From Shewanella sp. ANA-3 (GTDB taxonomy: Bacteria > Pseudomonadota > Gammaproteobacteria > Enterobacterales > Shewanellaceae), in assembly GCF_000203935.1 (NCBI RefSeq), contig NC_008577.1:1922001-1986000 (forward strand): a stretch of DNA of 64,000 nucleotides, read 5' to 3'. Positions 55,673 through 63,097 of the stretch are shown one piece after another (positions within the stretch are counted from its first letter, which is position 1; the number at the start of each line of letters is the position of its first letter). The translations under genes and the position numbers were made by a program. Under the pieces are notes generated by a model. It was not told the DNA's origin. It did no database searches and saw only the letters and a program-made list of their open reading frames with translations.

Positions 55673-55750
55673 ATTGAGAGCTTAATGTGATGTGCTATTG
55701 TGATGGGCTATCGTAAGAGCCTAAAGTGAGAGGCTTTCGTGAGAGCCTGT
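55673..55750. repeat. 13-bp degenerate tandem repeat
   Basis: Five clear units in a row (55686-55698 TGTGATGTGCTAT, 55699-55711 TGTGATGGGCTAT, 55712-55724 CGTAAGAGCCTAA, 55725-55737 AGTGAGAGGCTTT, 55738-55750 CGTGAGAGCCTGT), plus a sixth weaker unit before them (55673-55685). Lies in the gap before the 55852 gene. Confidence 0.7.
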
Positions 55751-55848
55751 TGTAGGTCGTATCGTGCACGTGAATATCCTTAAACTTGAAATCCCCACAG
55801 TGTTTGGTAAGTTGGAATAAAGCTGTTAGCACTATTCAATGGAGTGAA

Positions 55849-55902
55849 ACTATGCAAGAAAATCAGACTATTCAAGAAAGCTTAACTATGCAAGAAAGCC
55901 TA
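55849..55902 (+). repeat. 18-bp tandem repeat spanning the start codon
   Basis: Three 18-bp units (55849-55866, 55867-55884, 55885-55902), for example ACTATGCAAGAAAGCCTA, differ by a few bases and encode TMQENQ, TIQESL and TMQESL. The first unit contains the ATG start and the third a second in-frame ATG. Confidence 0.85.
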
Positions 55903-56187
55903 ATCAAGTCTGCTATCGCGACGGCGCAAGATGGTGTGGTGCGAGCCGATGGCCAGCTAAGTGTTACTGAGCAGATGGTTTGTTTTTCCCCTTACAATAA
56001 AACCTTAGGACTTGGGCCATATCAGCTGCAAAGGAAGGATATCGCCAAGGTTGAATCCTGTTGGGGTAAGGGCGGAGGCATTTTACCTGTGACTTCTGAT
56101 GCGATAAAAATCACCTTGATTGATGGCAGCGAGTATCAATTTATTTTGGCCAGTCCCCAAGAGTGGTTGAATCTGCTTAGTCATTAG
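55852..56187 (+). CDS. Uncharacterised protein, possible GRAM/PH-like domain
   Basis: A 111-residue soluble protein. The N-terminal 18 residues are an 18-bp tandem repeat (MQENQ TIQESL TMQESL), followed by a beta-rich domain (about 35-110, ADGQLSVTEQMVCFSPY to KITLIDGSEYQFILASPQEW) of GRAM/PH-like look. Function unknown. I chose the ATG at 55852 because GGAG lies 7 bases before it. A longer frame extends to 55786. Confidence 0.6.
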   Translation: MQENQTIQESLTMQESLIKSAIATAQDGVVRADGQLSVTEQMVCFSPYNKTLGLGPYQLQRKDIAKVESCWGKGGGILPVTSDAIKITLIDGSEYQFILASPQEWLNLLSH

Positions 56188-56256
56188 CTCTTCGACTGCT
56201 CCATAAATGCTTATTCAGTCGACATATCTTGAGCGTGTGATACCCAGATTGCTTGC

Positions 56257-57174
56257 TTAGACGCTTTGCTTAGCGGCTAATTGGACTAAGTTTTCCCACA
56301 GTGCCTGCGCCACTGGGCCTAATGGCGAGTGGGGTGGACGCATCACATAGTAATCGAGTTGGATAAGGTTCTGCCTTTCCCGCAGCTCCAGTGGTAATAG
56401 GCTTCCATCCGCAAGGGCTTGTTCCACTAAATAATGTGGTAATTTCCCCCAGCCCATGCCGCTCTGAATGAGCATTCTCTTCGTATAAAAATCATTAACA
56501 TACCAACGGCGTTGCCCAGCTTGCACCCCAAATTCGATATTGGCGGTGCCAGTGCCGGTATCTTGGATCACAATTTGGTACTCGTTCACCAATTCGCGCA
56601 CATGGCCTAGAGTGGGGTGGCGACTCAGTAAGCGCGGCGAGGCCACATCCAAGAGACTGCCTGAAAATAAGTAGGCCAGCTCAAAATGGCTTGAGCGTAT
56701 TGGCTCGATGCCGCCCGCTGAAATGGCAATATCGGCTTTGCCTTGATTTAAGGCTTCAAGCGCGCCGGTTAAATATTCTTGTTTAAGAATGATTTGAGTG
56801 TGAGGGAACTCATTTTGTGTGCGCTCCAGTATCGGCAAGATGCGGGTAAGATTAAAGGATGCTTCGAAGGCTAAGGTGATGCTGGCCTCGTTACCTTTAG
56901 CTAAATGCTTAGCGACTTGTCGCATCTCCTGCGCTTCATTCAACACGCGCTGGGCGTATTGCAACAGCTTTCGGCCCTCTTGAGTGAGCGTTAAGCGATA
57001 CCCTTGGCGGTCGAACAGCACTAAATCTAACTGGGATTCCAGCTGTTTAATGCTCTGACTGATCGCCGGTTGGGTCTTATGAAGTTTGTCACTGGCGGCC
57101 TTTAGTGAGCCGGCGAGGGCGACGGTATTGAACATCAGCAGTTGTTCTAAGGTCATGGCAAGACTCTTAAACAA
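56257..57174 (-). CDS. LysR-type transcriptional regulator
   Basis: A 305-residue LysR regulator with an N-terminal winged helix (about residues 1-62, LKAASDKLHKTQPAISQSIKQLE) and an effector-binding domain. It is divergent from the DoxX-like and extradiol dioxygenase genes, so it probably controls them, as usual for divergent LysR genes. The effector is unknown. Confidence 0.88.
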   Translation of the reverse strand: MFKSLAMTLEQLLMFNTVALAGSLKAASDKLHKTQPAISQSIKQLESQLDLVLFDRQGYRLTLTQEGRKLLQYAQRVLNEAQEMRQVAKHLAKGNEASITLAFEASFNLTRILPILERTQNEFPHTQIILKQEYLTGALEALNQGKADIAISAGGIEPIRSSHFELAYLFSGSLLDVASPRLLSRHPTLGHVRELVNEYQIVIQDTGTGTANIEFGVQAGQRRWYVNDFYTKRMLIQSGMGWGKLPHYLVEQALADGSLLPLELRERQNLIQLDYYVMRPPHSPLGPVAQALWENLVQLAAKQSV

Positions 57175-57355
57175 ATAAAGAATTATTTTAGGAGATGTTA
57201 GATATTATTCCATATTTATTTATTTTTTGTGGGCGCATAATTCCGCCATATGACAGTAGTGGGCTCAATGCGAGTCCACTACTTTGCGTTTAGGGTGCCG
57301 TTTAGCGAGGGTTAATGCTGAACAGGGGCTAAAAGAGATGAGTAATGAGGTAGTT

Positions 57356-57835
57356 ATGTCGATAAATCAATTATGTTTAGCCAAAGGCAATGCAGATAAA
57401 ACCGTTGCCGAGACTGACCCTCAAAAACTCTTTATCTGTGCCAATACCTTAAATCGTGCGGCGGTGGTGGTGACGCTGGCGATGAGCATAGTGTTTTTAT
57501 TCTCGGGCATGGGCAAGTTACTCAGCGTGCCGTTTTTCCATGTGCCCTTTAGCGTGATGAATTTGCCCACGGGTTTTGGCTATTTTATCGGTGTGATTGA
57601 AGTGCTGGGCGCGATTGGCATTGGCTGGCGTGAATATCGAGTCCTGTCGGCGACGGCATTACTGTCGGTGATGATGGGGGCTATTTACTACCACTTTAAT
57701 TACGAAACCACCCTGAGCGCGTTACCCGCACTGTCTTTATCTGCGCTGTTGTTTTTAATCATCAAGCTCGATGAAACCGTTGATAGATTAGTGCGTTTTC
57801 AACGTCAGCTGGTGGACATGAAAGCGGCTTTCTAA
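57356..57835 (+). CDS. DoxX-like membrane protein
   Basis: A 159-residue protein with four hydrophobic segments and the DoxX-type VVVTLAMSIVFLFSGMGKLLSVP and GYFIGVIEVLGAIGIGW. DoxX relatives are associated with membrane redox and quinone-linked functions. I chose the ATG at 57356 because GAGGT sits 6 bases before it. The gene is divergent from the LysR regulator and 71 bp upstream of the ygiD-like gene. Confidence 0.8.
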   Translation: MSINQLCLAKGNADKTVAETDPQKLFICANTLNRAAVVVTLAMSIVFLFSGMGKLLSVPFFHVPFSVMNLPTGFGYFIGVIEVLGAIGIGWREYRVLSATALLSVMMGAIYYHFNYETTLSALPALSLSALLFLIIKLDETVDRLVRFQRQLVDMKAAF

Positions 57836-57906
57836 TTCTTAGTCACAAGGCTGGCAAGATCTGATTTACAAGTGATAACTAACGGTTTCATCAAGAGAAG
57901 TTTATT

Positions 57907-58716
57907 ATGACGCACGCGAATTCCGCTTTAATGCCAGTGTTATTTGTTCCCCATGGTGGCGGGCCATTACCGCTACTCAATGATGTAAATCATCTGGAGT
58001 TAAGGGCATTTTTATCCAAGGTTTCGGATACTATCCCGACACCCAAGGCCATTGTATTGGTGACGGCCCACTGGGAAGAGGCGCAGGTGACACTGTCGAG
58101 CCATCCCCATCCTGGCATGTTGTTCGATTACTATGGTTTTCCCCCTGAGGCCTATACGCTTTCTTATCCTGCGCCCGGTGAGCCACAGCTTGCCGAAACG
58201 ATTGCCGGTTTGCTTAAGGCGAGTGGAATTGAGGTGCGGCTCGACAATCAGCGCGCCTTCGATCACGGCACCTTTGTGCCACTTAAGTTGATGTATCCTG
58301 AGGCGAATATTCCTGTGGTGCAAATGTCCTTAGTGCGGCACCTCGACCCGAGTGCCCATATCGCGATCGGCGAGGCGCTTGCGGCATTGCGCGCGCAAGG
58401 GGTGTTGATTGTCGGTTCTGGCATGTCGTTTCACAATATGCGCGCGTTTTTCTCCGGCGATCCTAAGGTGTTGCCTCGCAGCCAAGCGTTTGATACTTGG
58501 TTAACCGATGTAGTGACATCAGGCGATAGCCACGCCAAGGCACAATTAATCGATTGGCAATCGGCGCCAGAGGCGCGTTTTAGCCACCCAAGGGAAGAGC
58601 ACTTAATCCCTTTACATGTGTGTTTTGGGGCGGCGCATTTGCAGACGCCAAAAGCTATGCATCAATTTAGTGGCGTGTTATTTAACACCGCAATATCGGG
58701 TTATCTCTGGTCTTAA
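57907..58716 (+). CDS. ygiD: Extradiol ring-cleavage dioxygenase, class III (YgiD-like)
   Basis: A 269-residue LigB-type dioxygenase of the DODA/YgiD group. Metal-ligand histidines are visible in FVPHGGGPLP and in TAHWEEAQV, with a catalytic histidine candidate in FDHGTFVPL. YgiD cleaves L-DOPA-type catechols in vitro in E. coli. The physiological substrate is unknown. It follows the DoxX-like gene and is divergent from the LysR regulator. Confidence 0.88.
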   Translation: MTHANSALMPVLFVPHGGGPLPLLNDVNHLELRAFLSKVSDTIPTPKAIVLVTAHWEEAQVTLSSHPHPGMLFDYYGFPPEAYTLSYPAPGEPQLAETIAGLLKASGIEVRLDNQRAFDHGTFVPLKLMYPEANIPVVQMSLVRHLDPSAHIAIGEALAALRAQGVLIVGSGMSFHNMRAFFSGDPKVLPRSQAFDTWLTDVVTSGDSHAKAQLIDWQSAPEARFSHPREEHLIPLHVCFGAAHLQTPKAMHQFSGVLFNTAISGYLWS

Positions 58717-58731
58717 TTTGCCCCTAAAAGC

Positions 58732-58779
58732 AAAAGGTTCGTCATGTTGCGTATTAAACGCTTCGTGACGAACCTTTTG
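58732..58779. terminator. Bidirectional terminator between ygiD and menA
   Basis: A 13-bp stem (58732-58744 AAAAGGTTCGTCA with TGACGAACCTTTT 58766-58778) lies between converging genes, 19 bp after the ygiD stop. Confidence 0.75.
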
Positions 58780-58868
58780 TATTTTAAGCCTGGTCTATTT
58801 TACTAGCCGCCCTGTGGGCAGTTTTTTAACTCAACTATGGGGCAATTCCGAGACGTTGATATTCCCGT

Positions 58869-59744
58869 TTAGGCGGTAAACACTAGTCCCACACTGAATA
58901 GAGTACTGAAAATCATGGTGAGTTTTGCCGTACGTCCCAATAGCGGATTGAGCGCTTCACCCGATACGGCATAGAAATCGCTACTGAGTTTACGGGCAAT
59001 AAGCAGGGATAAGCCCGCCAGCAGTACCGGTAGGCCCGGCAGAATCCCCAGTAAGAATCCCGCGATCACTAAACCAAAGGGCAAGTAAATTAAGGCTTGA
59101 TACAAGACTTTGGCCTGCGCCTCGCCAATCCTTACCGCGAGCGTATGTTTGCCCGCTTGGGTGTCGGTACGAATATCGCGGGTGTTGTTGACCAACATAA
59201 TGGCGGCGTTAAATAAGCCAATCGCACAGCCTAGTAGCCAAGCATTCATATTGGTATCACCCGCCTGCAGATAATAGCTGCCGACCACGGCGACTAAGCC
59301 AAAAAACACAAAGGCGGCGACTTCACCTAGCCCGTGTGATGCCAGAGGATACGGGCCGCCGCTGTAGCCGAGGGCGCCTAAAATGGCCGCCGCCGCTAAA
59401 ATAGCAATCGGCCAGCCGCCATGCCAAATCAAATACGAGCCCACGGTTAATGCTAGTACTAAGCAGAGGACCATCGCATTGCGTACTTTATGGGGGGGTA
59501 TCATGCCACTCTGGGTTACGCGAACCGGACCAATACGTTCGGCGGTATCAATGCCGTTTTTAAAGTCAAAGTAGTCATTGGCGAGGTTGACGGCGATCTG
59601 CAATAGGATGGCGCACAACATCGAGGTGGCGGCAATTAACCAGCTAAAACGCTCAAGGTGCAGTGCCAGAATATTACCAATTAACAGGGGACCGATTGCC
59701 GCGGGTAAGGTGCGGGGCCTGATGGCTAAAATCCAAGGATTCAT
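58869..59744 (-). CDS. menA: 1,4-dihydroxy-2-naphthoate polyprenyltransferase MenA
   Basis: A 291-residue UbiA-type membrane prenyltransferase that attaches the polyprenyl chain to 1,4-dihydroxy-2-naphthoate in menaquinone synthesis. The first Asp motif is NLANDYFDFKNGIDT and the second is DIRTDTQAGKHTLAVRIG. About eight helices. Menaquinone is the quinone for anaerobic respiration in Shewanella. It is monocistronic, with no other men genes nearby. Confidence 0.92.
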   Translation of the reverse strand: MNPWILAIRPRTLPAAIGPLLIGNILALHLERFSWLIAATSMLCAILLQIAVNLANDYFDFKNGIDTAERIGPVRVTQSGMIPPHKVRNAMVLCLVLALTVGSYLIWHGGWPIAILAAAAILGALGYSGGPYPLASHGLGEVAAFVFFGLVAVVGSYYLQAGDTNMNAWLLGCAIGLFNAAIMLVNNTRDIRTDTQAGKHTLAVRIGEAQAKVLYQALIYLPFGLVIAGFLLGILPGLPVLLAGLSLLIARKLSSDFYAVSGEALNPLLGRTAKLTMIFSTLFSVGLVFTA

Positions 59745-60068
59745 GATGTCCAGTCGTTATCTAAGAAAAGAATTGGGTAGTGAACAGCGTCATAGCATAA
59801 CAAGAAATTGCGTTAAAGTGAGTACTATCTAATACACGCATGTAATAGAGTTTGAATTGGCGCACAGATGTTTCGCTTTCAGGGGAAAGATTTGTCGCCA
59901 AGTTCAAAGAAAATCCACTATGCCTGTGTTTTTATATCCCCTGTGATCCACAGCCGAACATCGGTTAAGCCGATGAACTTCACCCCTATTTTTGCAATAA
60001 CCAGAGCTGTGGTGTGAATGGTTAAGTGTGGCGTTCAGCGTTAATGTCAATGATAAGGATACGATAGG
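59745..60068. promoter_or_regulatory. menA / SDR divergent intergenic region
   Basis: These 324 bases hold two divergent promoters. A nested hairpin is visible: CCACAGC (59948-59954) with GCTGTGG (60006-60012), enclosing CATCGG-TTAAG-CCGATG (59959-59975). Its role is unknown. It could be an operator or a leader structure for the SDR gene. Confidence 0.5.
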
Positions 60069-61022
60069 ATGCGTTTCGATAATCAAGTGGCGTTGGTAAC
60101 GGGAGCAGGCTCCGGGCTAGGGAGAGCCTATGCCATTATGTTGGCTGAGCGGGGCGCCAAATTGGTATTAGTTGACCAACCTAAGGGACGTCCATCCCAA
60201 GGCGAGGCATTGAGGGCAACTAGCTCTTCTAACTTAACTCAGGTAACTAACACAGAACTGCAGCAAACCCATGAGGCCATTTTGAAGCTCGGGGGAGAAT
60301 GCCTGTATTTTGAAGTGGATGTTAGCCAGCAGGATGACGTCAAGGCGATGGTGCATCGCCTACAGCAAGATTGGCAACGCGTGGATATTTTGGTCAATAA
60401 CGCCGGGGTTTACGGCGCGTGCTCCTTCGAGCATATCCAACAAGCCGACTGGCAGCGACAGTTTGATGTGGATGTGCATGGTAGCTTTTATCTGACTCAA
60501 GCAATTTGGCCGCTGATGAAGGCCCATGGCTATGGCCGAATTTTGATGATCACTGGGGTGTCGGCGTTGTTTGGTGACTTACATCAAGTCCCGTTTAGCG
60601 CCGCCAAGATGGCCCTCGTCGGTATGGTTAACAGCCTTGCTTTAGAGGGCGAGCAATATAACATCCATATCAATAGTCTGTGCCCGCAGGCACTCACGGC
60701 CATGACCCATAAACACTTAGCGCCAGCGATTCAACCGCTGTTTTCCTTTGATACGGTCACAGCGACCATGGCATTTTTAGTCAGCCATGCCGCACCGAAT
60801 GGCCAACATTTGCTCGCGGGGGCGGGCAGCGTGAGTCATGGGATGTTTGCCGAATTTCAGTCCATTTATTTCAGTGAGGGGCTGTGCACACCCGATAAAC
60901 TGGTCAAGTACTGGCCTGAGTTGCATTATGCCTTTCCGATTAATCTGCATACCTGCGGCGAAGATAAAGTGTTGGCTTGGTCAAAACAGAGTGCCCTTGA
61001 GCATCATATTAAGATTGAGTAG
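60069..61022 (+). CDS. Short-chain dehydrogenase homologue lacking catalytic Ser and Tyr
   Basis: A 317-residue SDR-fold protein with an intact NAD(P) site (TGAGSGLGRAYA; NNAG in LVNNAGVYG). It is similar in look to the 17-beta-HSD/MFE-type SDRs. The active-site region reads ITGVSALFGDLHQVPFSAAK: by alignment with the usual ISS...YSAAK, the catalytic Ser is Gly163 and the Tyr is Phe176, while Lys180 remains. It may be inactive or use a changed mechanism. It is divergent from menA and not clearly in an operon with tesB, which starts 114 bp later on the same strand. Confidence 0.85.
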   Translation: MRFDNQVALVTGAGSGLGRAYAIMLAERGAKLVLVDQPKGRPSQGEALRATSSSNLTQVTNTELQQTHEAILKLGGECLYFEVDVSQQDDVKAMVHRLQQDWQRVDILVNNAGVYGACSFEHIQQADWQRQFDVDVHGSFYLTQAIWPLMKAHGYGRILMITGVSALFGDLHQVPFSAAKMALVGMVNSLALEGEQYNIHINSLCPQALTAMTHKHLAPAIQPLFSFDTVTATMAFLVSHAAPNGQHLLAGAGSVSHGMFAEFQSIYFSEGLCTPDKLVKYWPELHYAFPINLHTCGEDKVLAWSKQSALEHHIKIE

Positions 61023-61136
61023 TGCTTTGGGCGTGCAGAAGCCACAAGATGCAATAAGCTAACGACTCTCTACTGGTCAGCCCTAGTCTAACTGAGTTAC
61101 CCTTGGGCATTAGTTGCTAATTTTCAGTAGGATCCC

Positions 61137-62003
61137 ATGAGTCAGGTATTAGACGATCTCTTATCATTATTATCCCTCGAGCAAATTGAAATCGGGCTGT
61201 TTCGTGGTCAAAGCCAAGACTTAGGATTTGGGCATGTGTTTGGTGGTCAAGTGATGGGGCAGGCCTTGAGCGCCGCTAAGCAAACCGTGCCAGCCGAACG
61301 TAAAGTGCATTCGCTACACTCTTATTTTTTACGCGCAGGGGATGAGAAGCTCCCCATAGTCTATGAAGTGGAAAATATGCGTGACGGCGGCAGTTTCAGT
61401 GCTAGACGCGTGAGCGCAATACAAAAGGGGCGGCCGATTTTTCATATGACCTGCTCCTTCCAAGAACCCGAGGCGGGCTTTGACCATCAGGCCCAAATGC
61501 CTGAGGTGCCGGGCCCTGAAGGTTTATTGAATCAAAACGAGCTGGCGATGACCTTAAGGGATAAAGTGCCCGCGCGCATTCTCGAAAAGTTTATGGAAGA
61601 CGCGCCGATTGAGATGCGGTTAGTCAATCCTTTGCATCCCTTCGCGCCAAAAGAAACCGAACCCTATCGCTATGTGTGGCTAAGGGCGAATGGGCCAATG
61701 CCAACGGATGCCCATATTCACGAGTATTTGCTGGCCTACGCCTCTGACTTTAACTTTTTAGTCACGGCGGCTCAGCCCCATGGTGTGTCCTTTTTAACGC
61801 CGGGGATCCGCATGGCAACAATCGATCATGCGATGTGGTTCCATCGCCCAATTAATATGGGAGAATGGTTGCTCTACAGTATCGACAGTCCAACCGCCAG
61901 CGGTGGACGAGGTTATGTACGAGGCCAATTTTTTAATCAGCAGGGTGAGCTTGTCGCCTCGACGACTCAAGAGGGGCTGATCCGTATGGTAAAAGGAAGT
62001 TAA
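61137..62003 (+). CDS. tesB: Acyl-CoA thioesterase II
   Basis: A 288-residue double hotdog thioesterase that hydrolyses medium- and long-chain acyl-CoA. The N-terminal hotdog has [14 protein letters not shown] and the C-terminal one [14 protein letters not shown] with the catalytic Asp of that region. It lies 1 bp upstream of a ybaY-like lipoprotein gene. In E. coli tesB and ybaY are also neighbours (in convergent orientation). Confidence 0.95.
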   Translation: MSQVLDDLLSLLSLEQIEIGLFRGQSQDLGFGHVFGGQVMGQALSAAKQTVPAERKVHSLHSYFLRAGDEKLPIVYEVENMRDGGSFSARRVSAIQKGRPIFHMTCSFQEPEAGFDHQAQMPEVPGPEGLLNQNELAMTLRDKVPARILEKFMEDAPIEMRLVNPLHPFAPKETEPYRYVWLRANGPMPTDAHIHEYLLAYASDFNFLVTAAQPHGVSFLTPGIRMATIDHAMWFHRPINMGEWLLYSIDSPTASGGRGYVRGQFFNQQGELVASTTQEGLIRMVKGS

Positions 62004-62004
62004 T

Positions 62005-62409
62005 ATGTTGATGAAAATAAAGTTGTTTATGTCATTTTTACTGGTGACATTTGCCTTAAGTGGCTGCGTGACGGTTCAACCCGATCCTCCGGTGGTGGTT
62101 AATGGGGCGGCGGGCTATTTGGAAAAAATTCTCCTGCCCCAAGGCAGTGAAATTACCATTGCTATTATCGATTTGAACACGCCCGGCGTCATCATTGCCC
62201 AAAAGAGCTTTAATATCGCTAGGGCGCCTGTGCCGTTTAAGTTCTTATTACCGGCGAAATCTATCGATAAACGCATTAATTACGGCGTGGTGGCCATGAT
62301 CAAGTATCAGGATAAGGTGATTTTTCAAACCTATGACCGCTTCCCTGTGATTAACAATGATAAATACACCACTGAAGTATTGATGAAAGCGGTTCGCACT
62401 GAACAGTAG
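62005..62409 (+). CDS. ybaY: YbaY-like lipoprotein
   Basis: A 134-residue lipoprotein with a lipobox (FALSGC near residue 21) and a beta-rich YscW/YbaY domain (LPQGSEITIAIIDLN, then KFLLPAKSIDKRINYGV). YbaY is a poorly understood outer-membrane lipoprotein also seen next to tesB in E. coli. It starts 1 bp after the tesB stop, so co-transcription is likely. Ends at a strong terminator. Confidence 0.85.
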   Translation: MLMKIKLFMSFLLVTFALSGCVTVQPDPPVVVNGAAGYLEKILLPQGSEITIAIIDLNTPGVIIAQKSFNIARAPVPFKFLLPAKSIDKRINYGVVAMIKYQDKVIFQTYDRFPVINNDKYTTEVLMKAVRTEQ

Positions 62410-62457
62410 TCGAATGTTTTAAAGCCTATAGGCAGGATGCGTGATTGCATTTTATCG

Positions 62458-62484
62458 AAAAGGGGAGTTAATCCCCTTTTTTAT
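62458..62484 (+). terminator. tesB-ybaY terminator
   Basis: A perfect 9-bp stem (62458-62466 AAAAGGGGA with TCCCCTTTT 62472-62480), a 5-nt loop and trailing T. Confidence 0.9.
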
Positions 62485-62797
62485 TGCTTGTTTTTCACTC
62501 AGCTATTTTTTCAGTTCTGTTATCCGGCGGTCTTACTATTATTGGGTGACCATACTGCGTATTTCGTACAGAGTATTACGTACATTGCGTTTCGTATGAC
62601 TGTGACTTAGATAAATAAGTACGACATTCGTTAAATAATATGCCGGTTATTTGTCCATGCAATCATTGAACTCATCACAGCCTTAATTGTGAGAAATTAT
62701 GTCTGCTTGAAATAATTTCATTTAAATCTAATCCGTTTCTATCTTGATTTATCAGTTTTGCAAACTGTTAATTATCAATTAAGAAAAGGATTTATTA

Positions 62798-62842
62798 ATG
62801 AGTGATAATGAATTTTTTATTTTGCTTTTAAGCACTTGCTAA
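62798..62842 (+). CDS. Possible 14-residue leader peptide
   Basis: ATG to TAA gives MSDNEFFILLLSTC, preceded by AAAAGGA at a good distance. There is no other evidence that it is translated. It lies about 255 bp upstream of the subtilase start. Confidence 0.2.
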   Translation: MSDNEFFILLLSTC

Positions 62843-63097
62843 CATTCCTTTTCACAGTGTAAACCATCTGCCATTCCGTTAACCTGTAAGCGATGAATGT
62901 TTATTGAGTACGTCATTCTTATTAATTGATTTTATGGGTAATTATTCGGTTAATAAGGTGTTTCAATATGTATCATTGCGTGTTAAAACGCTGCGGTAAA
63001 GTTCTCTCAGTTACAGTCATTTAATGATGTTTCTGTACTGAATAAATATTAAAAATGGAACTTCGGTAGTAATTTTAATATAGCGAAGGAAGCGAAC

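Larger units (their letters stand above)
62410..63097. other. Long AT-rich intergenic region before the second subtilase
   Basis: These 688 bases hold the ybaY terminator (62458-62484) and a largely A/T-rich stretch that probably carries the subtilase promoter. A tiny open frame with a good ribosome-binding site occurs at 62798-62842. Otherwise no element is recognisable. Confidence 0.5.

Noticed and set aside
55673..55750. Possible CRISPR array
   Set aside because: The units are 13 bp, degenerate and contiguous, with no spacers and no cas genes nearby.
59904..60086. 60-codon minus-strand frame between menA and the SDR gene
   Set aside because: It overlaps the SDR start region and the hairpin at 59948-60012. 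No ribosome-binding site or domain was seen.
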